DNA of 15,305 nt, taken from NCBI GenBank assembly GCA_025362415.1, contig JANYGM010000389.1:1-15305 (forward strand), read 5' to 3'. The stretch is from a bacterium. Lineage in GTDB: Bacteria; Bacteroidota; Bacteroidia; Cytophagales; Thermonemataceae. The translations under genes were made by a program, and so were the position numbers. The notes under the pieces are model-generated. The model worked only from the letters and a program-made list of their open reading frames with translations, ran no database searches and had not been told where the DNA came from. This document shows, in pieces, positions 1-6,860 of the stretch (the first letter of the stretch is position 1; each line of letters begins with the position of its first letter).

Positions 1-20
1 TTATTTTTCGTTAAAATGTT

Positions 21-28
21 TATATTTG
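21..28 (+). promoter_or_regulatory. Bacteroidota-type -7 box (TATATTTG) for the LRR gene
   Basis: TATATTTG matches the Bacteroidota sigma factor -7 consensus TAnnTTTG exactly. It lies 41 bp ahead of the chosen LRR start at 70. The open frame extends back to an ATG at 16, which would lie upstream of this box, so the box favours the start at 70. A -33 TTG would fall at the very edge of the window and is not seen. Confidence 0.45.
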
Positions 29-69
29 TAGCAGATAGACAAATACTATATCCTTTCAAATCTCAAAAA

Positions 70-1083
70 ATGAAAAAACTACTTTTGCTTATTTCTTTTA
101 TGTGTATAGTGGATTATGCACAAGCACAAATTGCTAGGAATTTGGAAGAAATGACAGATAAAATAGATAGTCTGGATTTATCACATAAAAACTTAACTAA
201 AATCCCAATAAAAGTATTTCAATACAAAAACTTGAAATATTTAGATTTAAGTAACAATCAACTTAATTTTTTATCAAAAGAAATAGGAAAATTAAAAGAT
301 TTGGTGCATTTGGATTTTATCAATAATCAACTTGTTTATTTACCAAAAGAAATAGAAAAATTAAAAAAAATGAGAATTTTAAGTTTTTATGGTAACAAAC
401 TAATCTTTTTGCCCAAAGAAATAAGTCAGTGGAGAGAATTGGAAGAAATAGATTTGGGCAATAACAAACTTACTACTTTACCAAAAGAAATCAGCGAATG
501 GAAGAATTTGAAAGAAATAAATTTAAGTAATAATAAACTTACTACTTTACCAAAAGAAATCAGCGAATGGAAGAATTTAAAAGAAATAAATTTAAGCAGT
601 AATAAACTTGGTTTTCTGCCTAAAGAAATCAGCCAATGGCGAAAATTAAAAGAATTGATTTTGAATGATAATGATTTCACAGCTTTACCTAAACAAGTTT
701 GGACTTTTAAATATTTAAAATACTTAAACTTAAATAATAATAAAGTGGGAATTTTACCCAAAGAAATTGGGAATTTTGAAAACTTACTATATTTGGATAT
801 TGTCAATAATAATCTTACATTCTTGCCCAAAGAAATTGGGAAATTGAAAAAACTTATACGTTTAAATTTAAATAATAATAATATTGCCATTTTACCCAAA
901 GAAATAATAGAGCTAAAAAACTTAATGGACTTGCATTTGAAAGGTACAAAAATACGCTATTTGCCACAAGACGTTGGAAAATTAAGAAGTTTAGAATATT
1001 TGCATTTGGATAGTACACTTTTTTCTGTTACTGAAAAAAGCAGAATTAGAAAGTTATTGCCTAATTGCAATATAAATATCTAA
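70..1083 (+). CDS. Exported leucine-rich-repeat protein
   Basis: The product is 337 aa from the ATG at 70. That start gives a classical signal peptide (MKKLLLLISFMCIVDYAQAQ, probable cleavage after AQA); the upstream ATG at 16 would put 18 polar residues ahead of it and lies before the promoter box. After cleavage nearly the whole chain is leucine-rich repeat: about 12 units of 23 residues following the pattern (L)PKEIxxLKNLxxLxLxNNxL, ending in a short cap near residue 320. The pattern resembles the bacterial/plant-type LRRs that are abundant in some Cytophagia. LRRs form curved solenoids for protein binding; the ligand is unknown. There is no lipobox, transmembrane anchor or C-terminal sorting domain, so the mature protein is probably periplasmic or secreted. 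Units 5 and 6 are almost identical in DNA. Family assignment is firm; the role is unknown. Confidence 0.9.
   Translation: MKKLLLLISFMCIVDYAQAQIARNLEEMTDKIDSLDLSHKNLTKIPIKVFQYKNLKYLDLSNNQLNFLSKEIGKLKDLVHLDFINNQLVYLPKEIEKLKKMRILSFYGNKLIFLPKEISQWRELEEIDLGNNKLTTLPKEISEWKNLKEINLSNNKLTTLPKEISEWKNLKEINLSSNKLGFLPKEISQWRKLKELILNDNDFTALPKQVWTFKYLKYLNLNNNKVGILPKEIGNFENLLYLDIVNNNLTFLPKEIGKLKKLIRLNLNNNNIAILPKEIIELKNLMDLHLKGTKIRYLPQDVGKLRSLEYLHLDSTLFSVTEKSRIRKLLPNCNINI
472..609 (+). repeat. Near-identical 69-bp tandem duplication inside the LRR gene
   Basis: The blocks 472-540 and 541-609 are each 69 bp, exactly one LRR unit, and differ at only three positions (g/a, t/c, a/g). Other units of the same gene diverge far more. 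This indicates a recent unit duplication or gene conversion that keeps the reading frame. Confidence 0.9.
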
Positions 1084-1250
1084 AATTCCAATATAAAAGG
1101 CATTTTTAGAGAAATGGTTTGCGAAATAAATTGCAAAATATAAAAAATCAGCCCTCAAAAATCTTTGCACCATCAGCTAATTTATACACTTACTTAAACT
1201 AAAAAAACATCATTTATATCCCTCTTTTCTTTGCTATTGTCTATGGTATA

Positions 1251-2366
1251 ATGGTTATTATGCTCATTTTTGGCTGGAATAAAACTTTAAATTTCAAAGT
1301 AGTTCATACTAATAAAAACATAGAAAACCCTTTTTTTATTAGTATTGTGGTGGTGATGCGTAATGAAGAAGAGAATATTTTATCACTTTTGGAAGATATA
1401 AGCAGACAAACTTATCCAAAAACACGCTTTGAATTACTTATTATTGATGATTTTTCAGAGGATAAAAGCAAAGAAATAGTACAAAAATATGCTCAAAACA
1501 GTAATTTTAGCATTATTTTGCTTGATAATAATCTTAATGATAATTTTGATAATGATATTACTAAAAATATTATTTCACCAAAAAAACGAGCTATCACGCA
1601 AGCTATTTCTAAGGCACAAGGCGAGATAATAATGTGTACTGACGCTGATTGTAGCGTAAAACCTACTTGGCTTAGTGGTATGGCTGATTTTTATGCAAAA
1701 AATGATGTCGTTTGTGTGAGTGCGCCAGTGTATTTTGCTGATGCAAACAATATTTTTGAGAAAATGCAGGTTGTGGAGTTTGCGAGTCTTGTAGGAAGTG
1801 GTGCGGCGTGTTTGGGGCTAAATATGCCTAATATGTGTAATGGGGCTAATTTTTCCTACAAAAAAAGTGCTTTTGTAGAGGTTTCTGGTTACGCAGGTGT
1901 AGCGCATCTTATTTCTGGAGATGATGAATTTTTGATGCACAAAATAGCTAAAAAATGCCCTGAAAAAGTGGCTTTTATGCGTGATGAGCGTGTTATTGTG
2001 GGTACACAAGCCCAAAAAACACTTTCAAATTTTATCAACCAACGCAAACGCTGGGCAAGCAAGTGGCAATATTATGAAGGTTTTGCCCCTAAAGTATTGG
2101 CTTTTTTTGTATTTTTGGTAAATCTAATGATGCTTTTTAGTGGAATGATGGCATTTTTTGATGTTACTTTTCTTATTCCTATTTTAGTGAGGTTTGTGTT
2201 AGAATTTGTTTTTTTAAGTCAAATTCTGTACTTTTTTGGAGAAAAAAATAATATTTTTTACATTCCTATTACGTTTTTGGTTTATCCTTTCTACGTAATT
2301 TTTATTGGAATAATTAGTCAAAAGAAAAACTTAAAAGCATTTTCTTGGAAAAACAGAAAATTTTGA
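1251..2366 (+). CDS. Membrane glycosyltransferase, family 2 (start uncertain)
   Basis: The product is 371 aa from the first ATG. It is a GT-A fold inverting glycosyltransferase that would transfer a sugar from a nucleotide donor on the cytoplasmic face of the inner membrane. Visible landmarks are the N-terminal strand SIVVVMRNEEENI (31-43), LLIIDDFSEDKS (62-73), the metal/nucleotide-binding DAD at 131-133 (CTDADC), an acidic GDDE at 223-226 in the place of the usual catalytic ED-type motif, and QRKRW at 264-268, the Q/RxxRW signature of processive or polymer-type GT2 enzymes. Three hydrophobic helices follow at about 281-303, 306-327 and 335-355. The frame stays open upstream to 1203 and those codons read as the first half of a hydrophobic helix (IIYIPLFFAIVYGI) that continues into MVIMLIFGW, so the true start is probably a rare ATT/ATC codon near 1209-1212. 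Donor and product are unknown. Confidence 0.85.
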   Translation: MVIMLIFGWNKTLNFKVVHTNKNIENPFFISIVVVMRNEEENILSLLEDISRQTYPKTRFELLIIDDFSEDKSKEIVQKYAQNSNFSIILLDNNLNDNFDNDITKNIISPKKRAITQAISKAQGEIIMCTDADCSVKPTWLSGMADFYAKNDVVCVSAPVYFADANNIFEKMQVVEFASLVGSGAACLGLNMPNMCNGANFSYKKSAFVEVSGYAGVAHLISGDDEFLMHKIAKKCPEKVAFMRDERVIVGTQAQKTLSNFINQRKRWASKWQYYEGFAPKVLAFFVFLVNLMMLFSGMMAFFDVTFLIPILVRFVLEFVFLSQILYFFGEKNNIFYIPITFLVYPFYVIFIGIISQKKNLKAFSWKNRKF

Positions 2367-2483
2367 ATGAAATCCCCAATAAATATTTATTATTCTCATC
2401 TTGCCTCTGCAAAAATTGGAAAAATACTAGGATATGTTTTTCTCTGATTTCCACCCAAAAAACATAAATAATAAAATAATCTT

Positions 2484-2517
2484 GCGAATTCTCAATAGAA
2501 CCCAGCGAATTCTCAAT
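2484..2517. repeat. 13-bp direct repeat in the gap before the lipoprotein gene
   Basis: GCGAATTCTCAAT occurs at 2484-2496 and again at 2505-2517, a 21-bp period. It lies in the 252-bp gap between the glycosyltransferase and the lipoprotein gene. A second local doubling follows (TTTGGCAC twice between 2526 and 2545, with small differences). No promoter of the TAnnTTTG form and no gene was recognised in the gap. Function is unknown. Confidence 0.6.
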
Positions 2518-2618
2518 GGCGAGTATTTTTGGCACGCTTTGGCACAGTCCTTGCGCATTAGAAAATTACTTTATAAAAAGTCATTTTCATTATTATTTAT
2601 CCAAAACACTTAATTATT

Positions 2619-4415
2619 ATGTCTAACAAACTAACCAGTTTGAGCCTTATTTTTTGCTTTATTAGTGCGCTTTTTGCGACAAGTTGCAGCAAAACCTCTT
2701 CACCTGACCCTGTAAACCCAACCAATGAAACCGTTACAACGGCTATCTTTGGAACAGTTACAGATGAAACAAACCGCCCTTTGGCTGGTGTGACCGTAAA
2801 TATCAATGCGCAAACAGTAACGACTGATGCACAAGGGATTTTTACTAGTCAAGGGCTTACTGTTACCAAAAAAACAGTCTTGAAAGCTAACTACAACGGT
2901 TATTTTCAAAGTTTGCATTTGCTAGATTTAGCAAACAAAAAAAGTACAAGCCTGCAAATCAAGCTACAAAGAAAAGTACAAACAACTTCTTTTAGCTCTT
3001 CTGCTGGTGGAACTGCTACTATTGGAAATACTGGTGCATCAGTTGTTTTCCCTGCTGGTGGCTACAAAACAGTAAGCACAGACCAATCTTACACAGGCAA
3101 TGTGCTTGTTTATGCTCGTTTTGCTAACATTGATAGTCAAAACTTTATCCAAACTGTACCAGGCACAATGACTGCAACAGATGCAAATGGTGTAGATAGC
3201 CGTTTGAGAACTTTTGGTATGGTAGAAGTTTTGATGACAGATGCCTCTGGAAATGCTTTGCAGTTGAATAATAGCACTGCGACAATTTCTATGCCTGTGG
3301 CAACCTCGCAAGCAAGCACTGCACCAAATGCTATGCCACTTTGGAGTTTAGACGAAACCACTGCTATTTGGAAACAAGAAGGCACAGCTACCAAACAAGG
3401 AAACGCTTATGTGGGTACAGTAAGCCATTTTACTTGGTGGAATTGTGATATTGCACAACCAGTAGCAGACAGAGCAGCCATAAAAGGTAGAGTGGTAAGA
3501 ATAAAAAATGGGGTGACTATACCTGTTAGCGGAGTGAGTATTTGGAGTTCGTTAGGCGGTGGTGGTCAAAATGAAGTTGATGGTACATTTGGAGTTATTA
3601 CTCCCTCACCTGTTACATCAGGAACGCCCCTTGCTATTAATTTTTATCATTACAATAATCAAATTTGCCAAAATACTTGGGTTTGGGTTAATATTCCAGC
3701 CTTATCTGTTGGGCAGTTGTATGATATGGGAGATATTGATATTTCTTCTCTTTTCTCTTCACAAACATTTACTATTACTGGTAATGTGAACTTATGTAGT
3801 GGTAGTTCAGCAAGTGATTTAGCTTATATTTGCTTTTATGATGCTAATAATTGCATAGGTTATGCTTATACAGATAATACTGGAGCATTTTCTGCTATTT
3901 TATGCAGTCAGCCTTCAAGAGCAGAAATACGTCACGCATTTGGTGAAAAGAAAACTATTACCAATATTTCTTCTCTTAGCTTAGGAACTATCATGCTTGA
4001 TTGTACTAATAAAGTAAATGATAATGAATATACTATTGATGGTGATGGTTTTAGTAATCAAAAAATAGTTTTTGAAGATAGTTCTTTACCACTTGCTCGT
4101 GACTCTGCAGGGTATTATCGTATCTACCATAGTGAAATCTCAATTGGAGCAACACTTGTTATACCAACAAGTGGTACAACCACAAATTGGGGTACTATTA
4201 TCTACAATAATACTTGGAACTTATCTACAGGGTTGAACTTTACCTCTTATTCACAAGGAACAACTAAATCCTACCGTCCCGTTTCAGGTACAACTATTAT
4301 CACAAGCAATACTGCCACAGAAATACAAGGTACGTATTCTGGTGTGATACGTAATAACCAAACCAACGTAACCGCTAATATTACAGCAGGTAAGTTTAGA
4401 GCAAGGAAACAGTAA
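2619..4415 (+). CDS. Lipoprotein with carboxypeptidase-regulatory-like domains
   Basis: The product is 598 aa. The N-terminus is a lipoprotein signal, with hydrophobic residues 8-20 and a lipobox ATSC giving lipidated Cys23, then a Ser/Thr/Pro-rich linker. Residues about 42-115 look like a carboxypeptidase D regulatory-like beta-sandwich (FGTVTDETNRPLAGVTV, then TTDAQGIF). Residues about 125-280 form a module common in Bacteroidota surface proteins: a GGTATI/VVFPAG stretch, a central TFGMVEV strand (198-204), LWSLDE (241-246) and the closing HFTWWNCD (270-277). This resembles the FAM171/astroprincin-type extracellular region, by my recollection of pattern only. Two more sandwich-like segments follow (from about 286 and 385), and the chain ends with a short beta-rich tail, NITAGKFRARKQ. 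No catalytic motif is visible. It is probably anchored to the outer membrane in a binding or structural role. It is transcribed alone, since a strong terminator follows 26 bp later. Confidence 0.85.
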   Translation: MSNKLTSLSLIFCFISALFATSCSKTSSPDPVNPTNETVTTAIFGTVTDETNRPLAGVTVNINAQTVTTDAQGIFTSQGLTVTKKTVLKANYNGYFQSLHLLDLANKKSTSLQIKLQRKVQTTSFSSSAGGTATIGNTGASVVFPAGGYKTVSTDQSYTGNVLVYARFANIDSQNFIQTVPGTMTATDANGVDSRLRTFGMVEVLMTDASGNALQLNNSTATISMPVATSQASTAPNAMPLWSLDETTAIWKQEGTATKQGNAYVGTVSHFTWWNCDIAQPVADRAAIKGRVVRIKNGVTIPVSGVSIWSSLGGGGQNEVDGTFGVITPSPVTSGTPLAINFYHYNNQICQNTWVWVNIPALSVGQLYDMGDIDISSLFSSQTFTITGNVNLCSGSSASDLAYICFYDANNCIGYAYTDNTGAFSAILCSQPSRAEIRHAFGEKKTITNISSLSLGTIMLDCTNKVNDNEYTIDGDGFSNQKIVFEDSSLPLARDSAGYYRIYHSEISIGATLVIPTSGTTTNWGTIIYNNTWNLSTGLNFTSYSQGTTKSYRPVSGTTIITSNTATEIQGTYSGVIRNNQTNVTANITAGKFRARKQ

Positions 4416-4441
4416 ATTTTTATTTGTTTTTGAGATTTGAT

Positions 4442-4485
4442 AAAAAAGCGTTACTAAATTCTTTAGAGTTTGGTAACGCTTTTTT
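4442..4485 (+). terminator. Strong intrinsic terminator after the lipoprotein gene
   Basis: The arms 4442-4461 and 4466-4485 pair over 20 bp with only two G-U wobbles, around a TTTA loop. The core AAAAAAGCGTTAC / GTAACGCTTTTTT is perfect, and T-rich sequence continues downstream. The A-run on the left arm means it could also stop minus-strand transcripts. It separates the lipoprotein gene from pdxJ and lies inside the spurious upstream extension of the pdxJ frame. Confidence 0.9.
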
Positions 4486-4507
4486 GTTTTTTTGGTTGGA
4501 AAAATGG

Positions 4508-4515
4508 TATATTTG
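4508..4515 (+). promoter_or_regulatory. Promoter -7 box (TATATTTG) for pdxJ-pdxH
   Basis: There is an exact match to TAnnTTTG between the terminator and pdxJ. A TTG at 4484-4486 sits 21 bp upstream, close to the usual Bacteroidota -33/-7 spacing. The implied transcript would start near 4520, giving a leader of about 25 nt before the pdxJ ATG at 4547. Confidence 0.55.
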
Positions 4516-4546
4516 GTTTTATTTTACATCAATAAAACCACAAAAA

Positions 4547-5275
4547 ATGACCAAATTAAGCGTAAATATCAATAAATTTGCTACCCTGCGCAATGCAAGA
4601 GGTGCAAATAACCCAGATATTTTACAAATTGCAAAAGATGCGGAAACATTTGGCGCACAAGGAATTACGGTACACCCACGCCCAGATGAGCGACATATTC
4701 GCTACCAAGACGTGAGGGATTTGAAGCCTATTATCACAACAGAATTTAATATTGAAGGAAACCCAGAAAGAGATTTTATTGATTTGGTTTTGCAGACAAA
4801 ACCCACACAAGTTACGCTTGTACCTGATGCACCTGATGCGCTCACCTCTAACGCAGGCTGGAATACAGAAAAAAATCAAAGTTTTCTTAGTGAAATCATT
4901 GCAGAATTCAAAAAACATAATATTCGTACTTCTATATTCCTTGATGCTGATGCAAAAATGCTAGAATATGCCGCCAAAACTGGCACAGATAGGATAGAAT
5001 TTTATACAGAAAATTATGCCAAAAACTTTCATCAAAACAAAGAAAAAGCAATTTTACCTTATGCAAAAGCTGCTCAAATAGCTACAGAATTAGGTTTGGG
5101 CATCAACGCAGGACACGACCTAGACCTTGATAACCTTGCTTATTTCAAACAAAATATGCCAAATTTATTGGAAGTTTCCATAGGACACGCCCTTGTGTGT
5201 GATGCTTTGTATTTAGGTTTTCAAAACAGCATTCAACGCTATTTAAGACAACTTTCTGTTTCAATTACGAATTAA
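4547..5275 (+). CDS. pdxJ: Pyridoxine 5'-phosphate synthase
   Basis: The product is 242 aa, matching the family length (about 240). PdxJ condenses 3-amino-2-oxopropyl phosphate with 1-deoxyxylulose 5-phosphate to give pyridoxine 5'-phosphate, the last ring-forming step of the DXP-dependent PLP route, in the cytoplasm as a TIM barrel. Recognisable family segments in order are LSVNINKFATLRNARG at the N-terminus, GITVHPRPDERHI, FNIEGNPE, TQVTLVPD, TSIFLDAD, RIEFYTENYA, GINAGHDLDLDNL and EVSIGHALV. The His in HPRPDERH, the Glu in NIEGNP, the Glu in IEFYTE and the His in NAGHDL are at the expected catalytic places. The start at 4547 is chosen because the frame's earlier ATG at 4424 would translate through the terminator and promoter. 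pdxH follows 62 bp later. The last codons (ITN-stop) are written by a 7-bp repeat array that has invaded the gene end. Confidence 0.96.
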   Translation: MTKLSVNINKFATLRNARGANNPDILQIAKDAETFGAQGITVHPRPDERHIRYQDVRDLKPIITTEFNIEGNPERDFIDLVLQTKPTQVTLVPDAPDALTSNAGWNTEKNQSFLSEIIAEFKKHNIRTSIFLDADAKMLEYAAKTGTDRIEFYTENYAKNFHQNKEKAILPYAKAAQIATELGLGINAGHDLDLDNLAYFKQNMPNLLEVSIGHALVCDALYLGFQNSIQRYLRQLSVSITN

Positions 5276-5322
5276 AAATTACGAATTACGTAAAAACATT
5301 ATTTATTAACACTTTCTGTTTC
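5251..5322 (+). repeat. Heptamer array a with 12-bp flanking direct duplication, at the pdxJ 3' end
   Basis: Four 7-bp units occupy 5263-5290 (AATTACG three times, AATTAAA once), covering the last four pdxJ codons including the stop at 5273-5275. The array plus a 20-bp tail (5291-5310) is bracketed by ACTTTCTGTTTC at 5251-5262 and 5311-5322, an exact 60-bp period. If one copy plus the insert is removed, the pdxJ frame runs LSVSS-stop at 5327-5329 and pdxH would begin 8 bp later. The unit reads outward from pdxJ in the gene sense (ATTACGA). Confidence 0.8.
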
Positions 5323-5337
5323 CTCATAACTCAAATA

Positions 5338-5976
5338 ATGAATAGAGATATTTCTGACCTAAGAGAAAATTACACACTCAAATCCCTTGATTTGCAAGAT
5401 TTACACGCTGACCCAATAAAGCAGTTTAAGGTTTGGTTTGATGAGGCAATTACCTCAAAACTACCAGAGCCAAACGCTGTTAATCTTAGTACAGTTGTGG
5501 CTAATAAACCATCTTCTCGTATTGTATTGTTGAAAGATTTACAAGAAAATGGCTTTATTTTCTTTTCTAATTATGATAGTAATAAAGGGAAAGCAATGGA
5601 AGAAAATCCCTTTGTAAGTCTTACTTTCCTTTGGATAGAATTAGAAAGACAAGTCAGGATAGAAGGAAAAGTACAGAAAATGCCTGATAGTTATTCTGTG
5701 CCTTATTTTCACTCACGCCCACGCACAAGCCAGCTAGGTGCTTGGGTGTCGCCACAAAGCCAAATAATACCCAATAGAGAATTTTTGGAAGAAGAATTTT
5801 TGCGTGTTTCTGCCTACTTTGAAGGGAAAGAAATACCCAAACCAGACAACTGGGGCGGTTATTTGGTCGTCCCTGAAATGATAGAATTTTGGCAAGGCAG
5901 ACCCTCCCGCCTACACGACCGCCTGCGCTATACACGCAAGAATAATATTTGGGAAATAGAAAGACTTGCCCCTTAA
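5338..5976 (+). CDS. pdxH: Pyridoxamine/pyridoxine 5'-phosphate oxidase
   Basis: The product is 212 aa (E. coli PdxH is 218). It oxidises pyridoxine 5'-phosphate or pyridoxamine 5'-phosphate to PLP with FMN and oxygen, taking the product of its neighbour PdxJ. It aligns by eye over its whole length: the FMN-contacting SSRIVLLKDL and FFSNYDSNKGKAMEENP, the LERQVRIEGKVQK strand, the signature FHSRPRTSQLGAWVSPQS, the C-terminal WGGYLVVPEMIEFWQGRPSR and LHDRLRY, and the conserved ending IERLAP. Nothing appears truncated. Cytoplasmic homodimer in the family. It is probably cotranscribed with pdxJ, since no separate promoter box is visible in the 62-bp gap, and it is followed by a terminator. Confidence 0.97.
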   Translation: MNRDISDLRENYTLKSLDLQDLHADPIKQFKVWFDEAITSKLPEPNAVNLSTVVANKPSSRIVLLKDLQENGFIFFSNYDSNKGKAMEENPFVSLTFLWIELERQVRIEGKVQKMPDSYSVPYFHSRPRTSQLGAWVSPQSQIIPNREFLEEEFLRVSAYFEGKEIPKPDNWGGYLVVPEMIEFWQGRPSRLHDRLRYTRKNNIWEIERLAP

Positions 5977-6003
5977 GTACGAAGTTTGAAGTACGAGGTA
6001 CGA
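5976..6003 (+). repeat. Heptamer array b (AGTACGA type) abutting the pdxH stop
   Basis: Four units occupy 5976-6003: AGTACGA, AGTTTGA, AGTACGA, GGTACGA. The first base is the last A of the pdxH stop codon. It reads outward from pdxH and lies ahead of the terminator at 6025. Same subfamily as the arrays at 8815 and 13764. Confidence 0.8.
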
Positions 6004-6024
6004 ATTTTAGATAATGTAAAAAGT

Positions 6025-6053
6025 AAAAGAGGTGCATTTATGCGACCTCTTTT
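6025..6053 (+). terminator. Intrinsic terminator after pdxH
   Basis: The arms 6025-6036 (AAAAGAGGTGCA) and 6041-6053 pair with a single bulged G at 6044 around a TTTA loop. The right arm ends in a T-run and T-rich sequence follows. It closes the pdxJ-pdxH unit. The A-run on the left makes it potentially bidirectional. Confidence 0.8.
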
Positions 6054-6100
6054 GCTTTTATTTGTACTTACTATACACTTTCTTTAAACCACAAAAAAAA

Positions 6101-6143
6101 TTTCCTGTTCTGTTAAGTAGAAATACTTGACAGAGCAGGGAAA
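6101..6143. other. Second strong hairpin, upstream of the response regulator
   Basis: The arms 6101-6119 and 6124-6143 pair along almost their whole length around a GAAA loop, with one bulged base and two G-T wobbles on the plus-strand RNA. On the plus strand an A-run precedes it and no T-run follows, so it would work as an intrinsic terminator only for minus-strand RNA, yet the flanking genes are both on the plus strand. It could block antisense transcription, or be a repeat-type palindrome. A possible -33 TTG for the next promoter (6127-6129) is inside its right arm. Confidence 0.7.
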
Positions 6144-6151
6144 AATTATAT

Positions 6152-6159
6152 TATTTTTG
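6152..6159 (+). promoter_or_regulatory. Promoter -7 box (TATTTTTG) for the response regulator
   Basis: Exact TAnnTTTG match, with a TTG 22 bp upstream at 6127-6129. The implied start near 6165 would leave a leader of about 50 nt before the ATG at 6216. Confidence 0.45.
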
Positions 6160-6215
6160 AAACATTAAAGTGAAAAATACTATATTACAAACACATTACG
6201 AAACATATAGAAACT

Positions 6216-6854
6216 ATGATAAAAATTATTCTTGCAGATGACCACCAAATGTTTGTGGAAGGCGTTGAGGCTTTATTGAAAGTGAAAGAAGAATTTTCTG
6301 TCATTGCAAAAGCCCAAAATGGACAAGACCTTTTGCATTTATTGCAAAAGCATTCTCCTGATGTACTTTTATTAGACATTAATATGCCCAAATTGGACGG
6401 TGTGGAAGTGATGAAACACATCAAAGACAGCAAAAGAATGATAAAAGTAATCATTCTTTCTACCTACAACGACTTTTCTCTAACAAAAAACCTCCTACAA
6501 ATGGGAATAATGGGTTATTTGCCAAAAACCGTTTCCTTTGATGAGCTAATAACAGCTATTGAGAAAGTCCATTTGGGAGAGGTGGTTATTCATAAAGATA
6601 TTTTGCTAAAATTGCAGCTAAAAGAAGAGCATTTGGATAAATATGATACTTTTATCAAAAAATATCACCTTACAAAGCGTGAATTAGAGGTTTTGCAACT
6701 TATTGCGCAAGAGAAAACCACAGAAGAAATTGCAGACATTGCTTGTCTAAGTGCTTATACAATAGCTATTTATAGAAAAAATTTGCTCAAAAAACTAGAT
6801 GTCAAAAACACTGCAGGAATGATACGTATTGCAATGGAAAATGAAATAATTTAA
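6216..6854 (+). CDS. NarL/FixJ-type response regulator
   Basis: The product is 212 aa, a usual length for the family. The receiver domain (1 to about 120) has the acidic pair D8/D9 in IILADDHQMF, phospho-acceptor D54 in VLLLDINMPKLDG, switch S82/T83 (ILSTYND) and K104 in GYLPK. The C-terminal LuxR-type helix-turn-helix (about 150-212) reads LTKRELEVLQLIAQEKTTEEIADIA and ends with LLKKLDVKNTAG. The recognition helix reads SAYTIAIYRKN, where most relatives have T-V-x-x-H/Y-R-x-N, so the fold is retained. It is a cytoplasmic DNA-binding regulator activated by phosphorylation. The kinase gene 148 bp downstream has a HisKA_3 domain, the type that usually partners NarL regulators, so the two form a likely pair. 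Target genes are unknown. Confidence 0.95.
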   Translation: MIKIILADDHQMFVEGVEALLKVKEEFSVIAKAQNGQDLLHLLQKHSPDVLLLDINMPKLDGVEVMKHIKDSKRMIKVIILSTYNDFSLTKNLLQMGIMGYLPKTVSFDELITAIEKVHLGEVVIHKDILLKLQLKEEHLDKYDTFIKKYHLTKRELEVLQLIAQEKTTEEIADIACLSAYTIAIYRKNLLKKLDVKNTAGMIRIAMENEII

Positions 6855-6860
6855 TACATC

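Noticed and set aside
426..899. 157-aa open frame on the minus strand inside the LRR gene
   Set aside because: It is the reverse reading of the periodic LRR codons; its repeating Phe/Ser/Lys pattern mirrors the plus-strand repeat and has no recognisable domain.
1160..1167. AATCTTTG as a promoter box for the glycosyltransferase
   Set aside because: It has one mismatch to TAnnTTTG and the nearest TTG (1131-1133) is 26 bp away, too far for the usual spacing.
2314..2535. 73-aa minus-strand open frame across the end of the glycosyltransferase gene and the following gap
   Set aside because: No recognisable domain, overlaps the real gene end, and part of it is the 13-bp repeat.
4424..4546. 41-residue N-terminal extension of PdxJ
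   Set aside because: It would be translated from the terminator hairpin and the promoter box; PdxJ proteins begin at the equivalent of the ATG at 4547.
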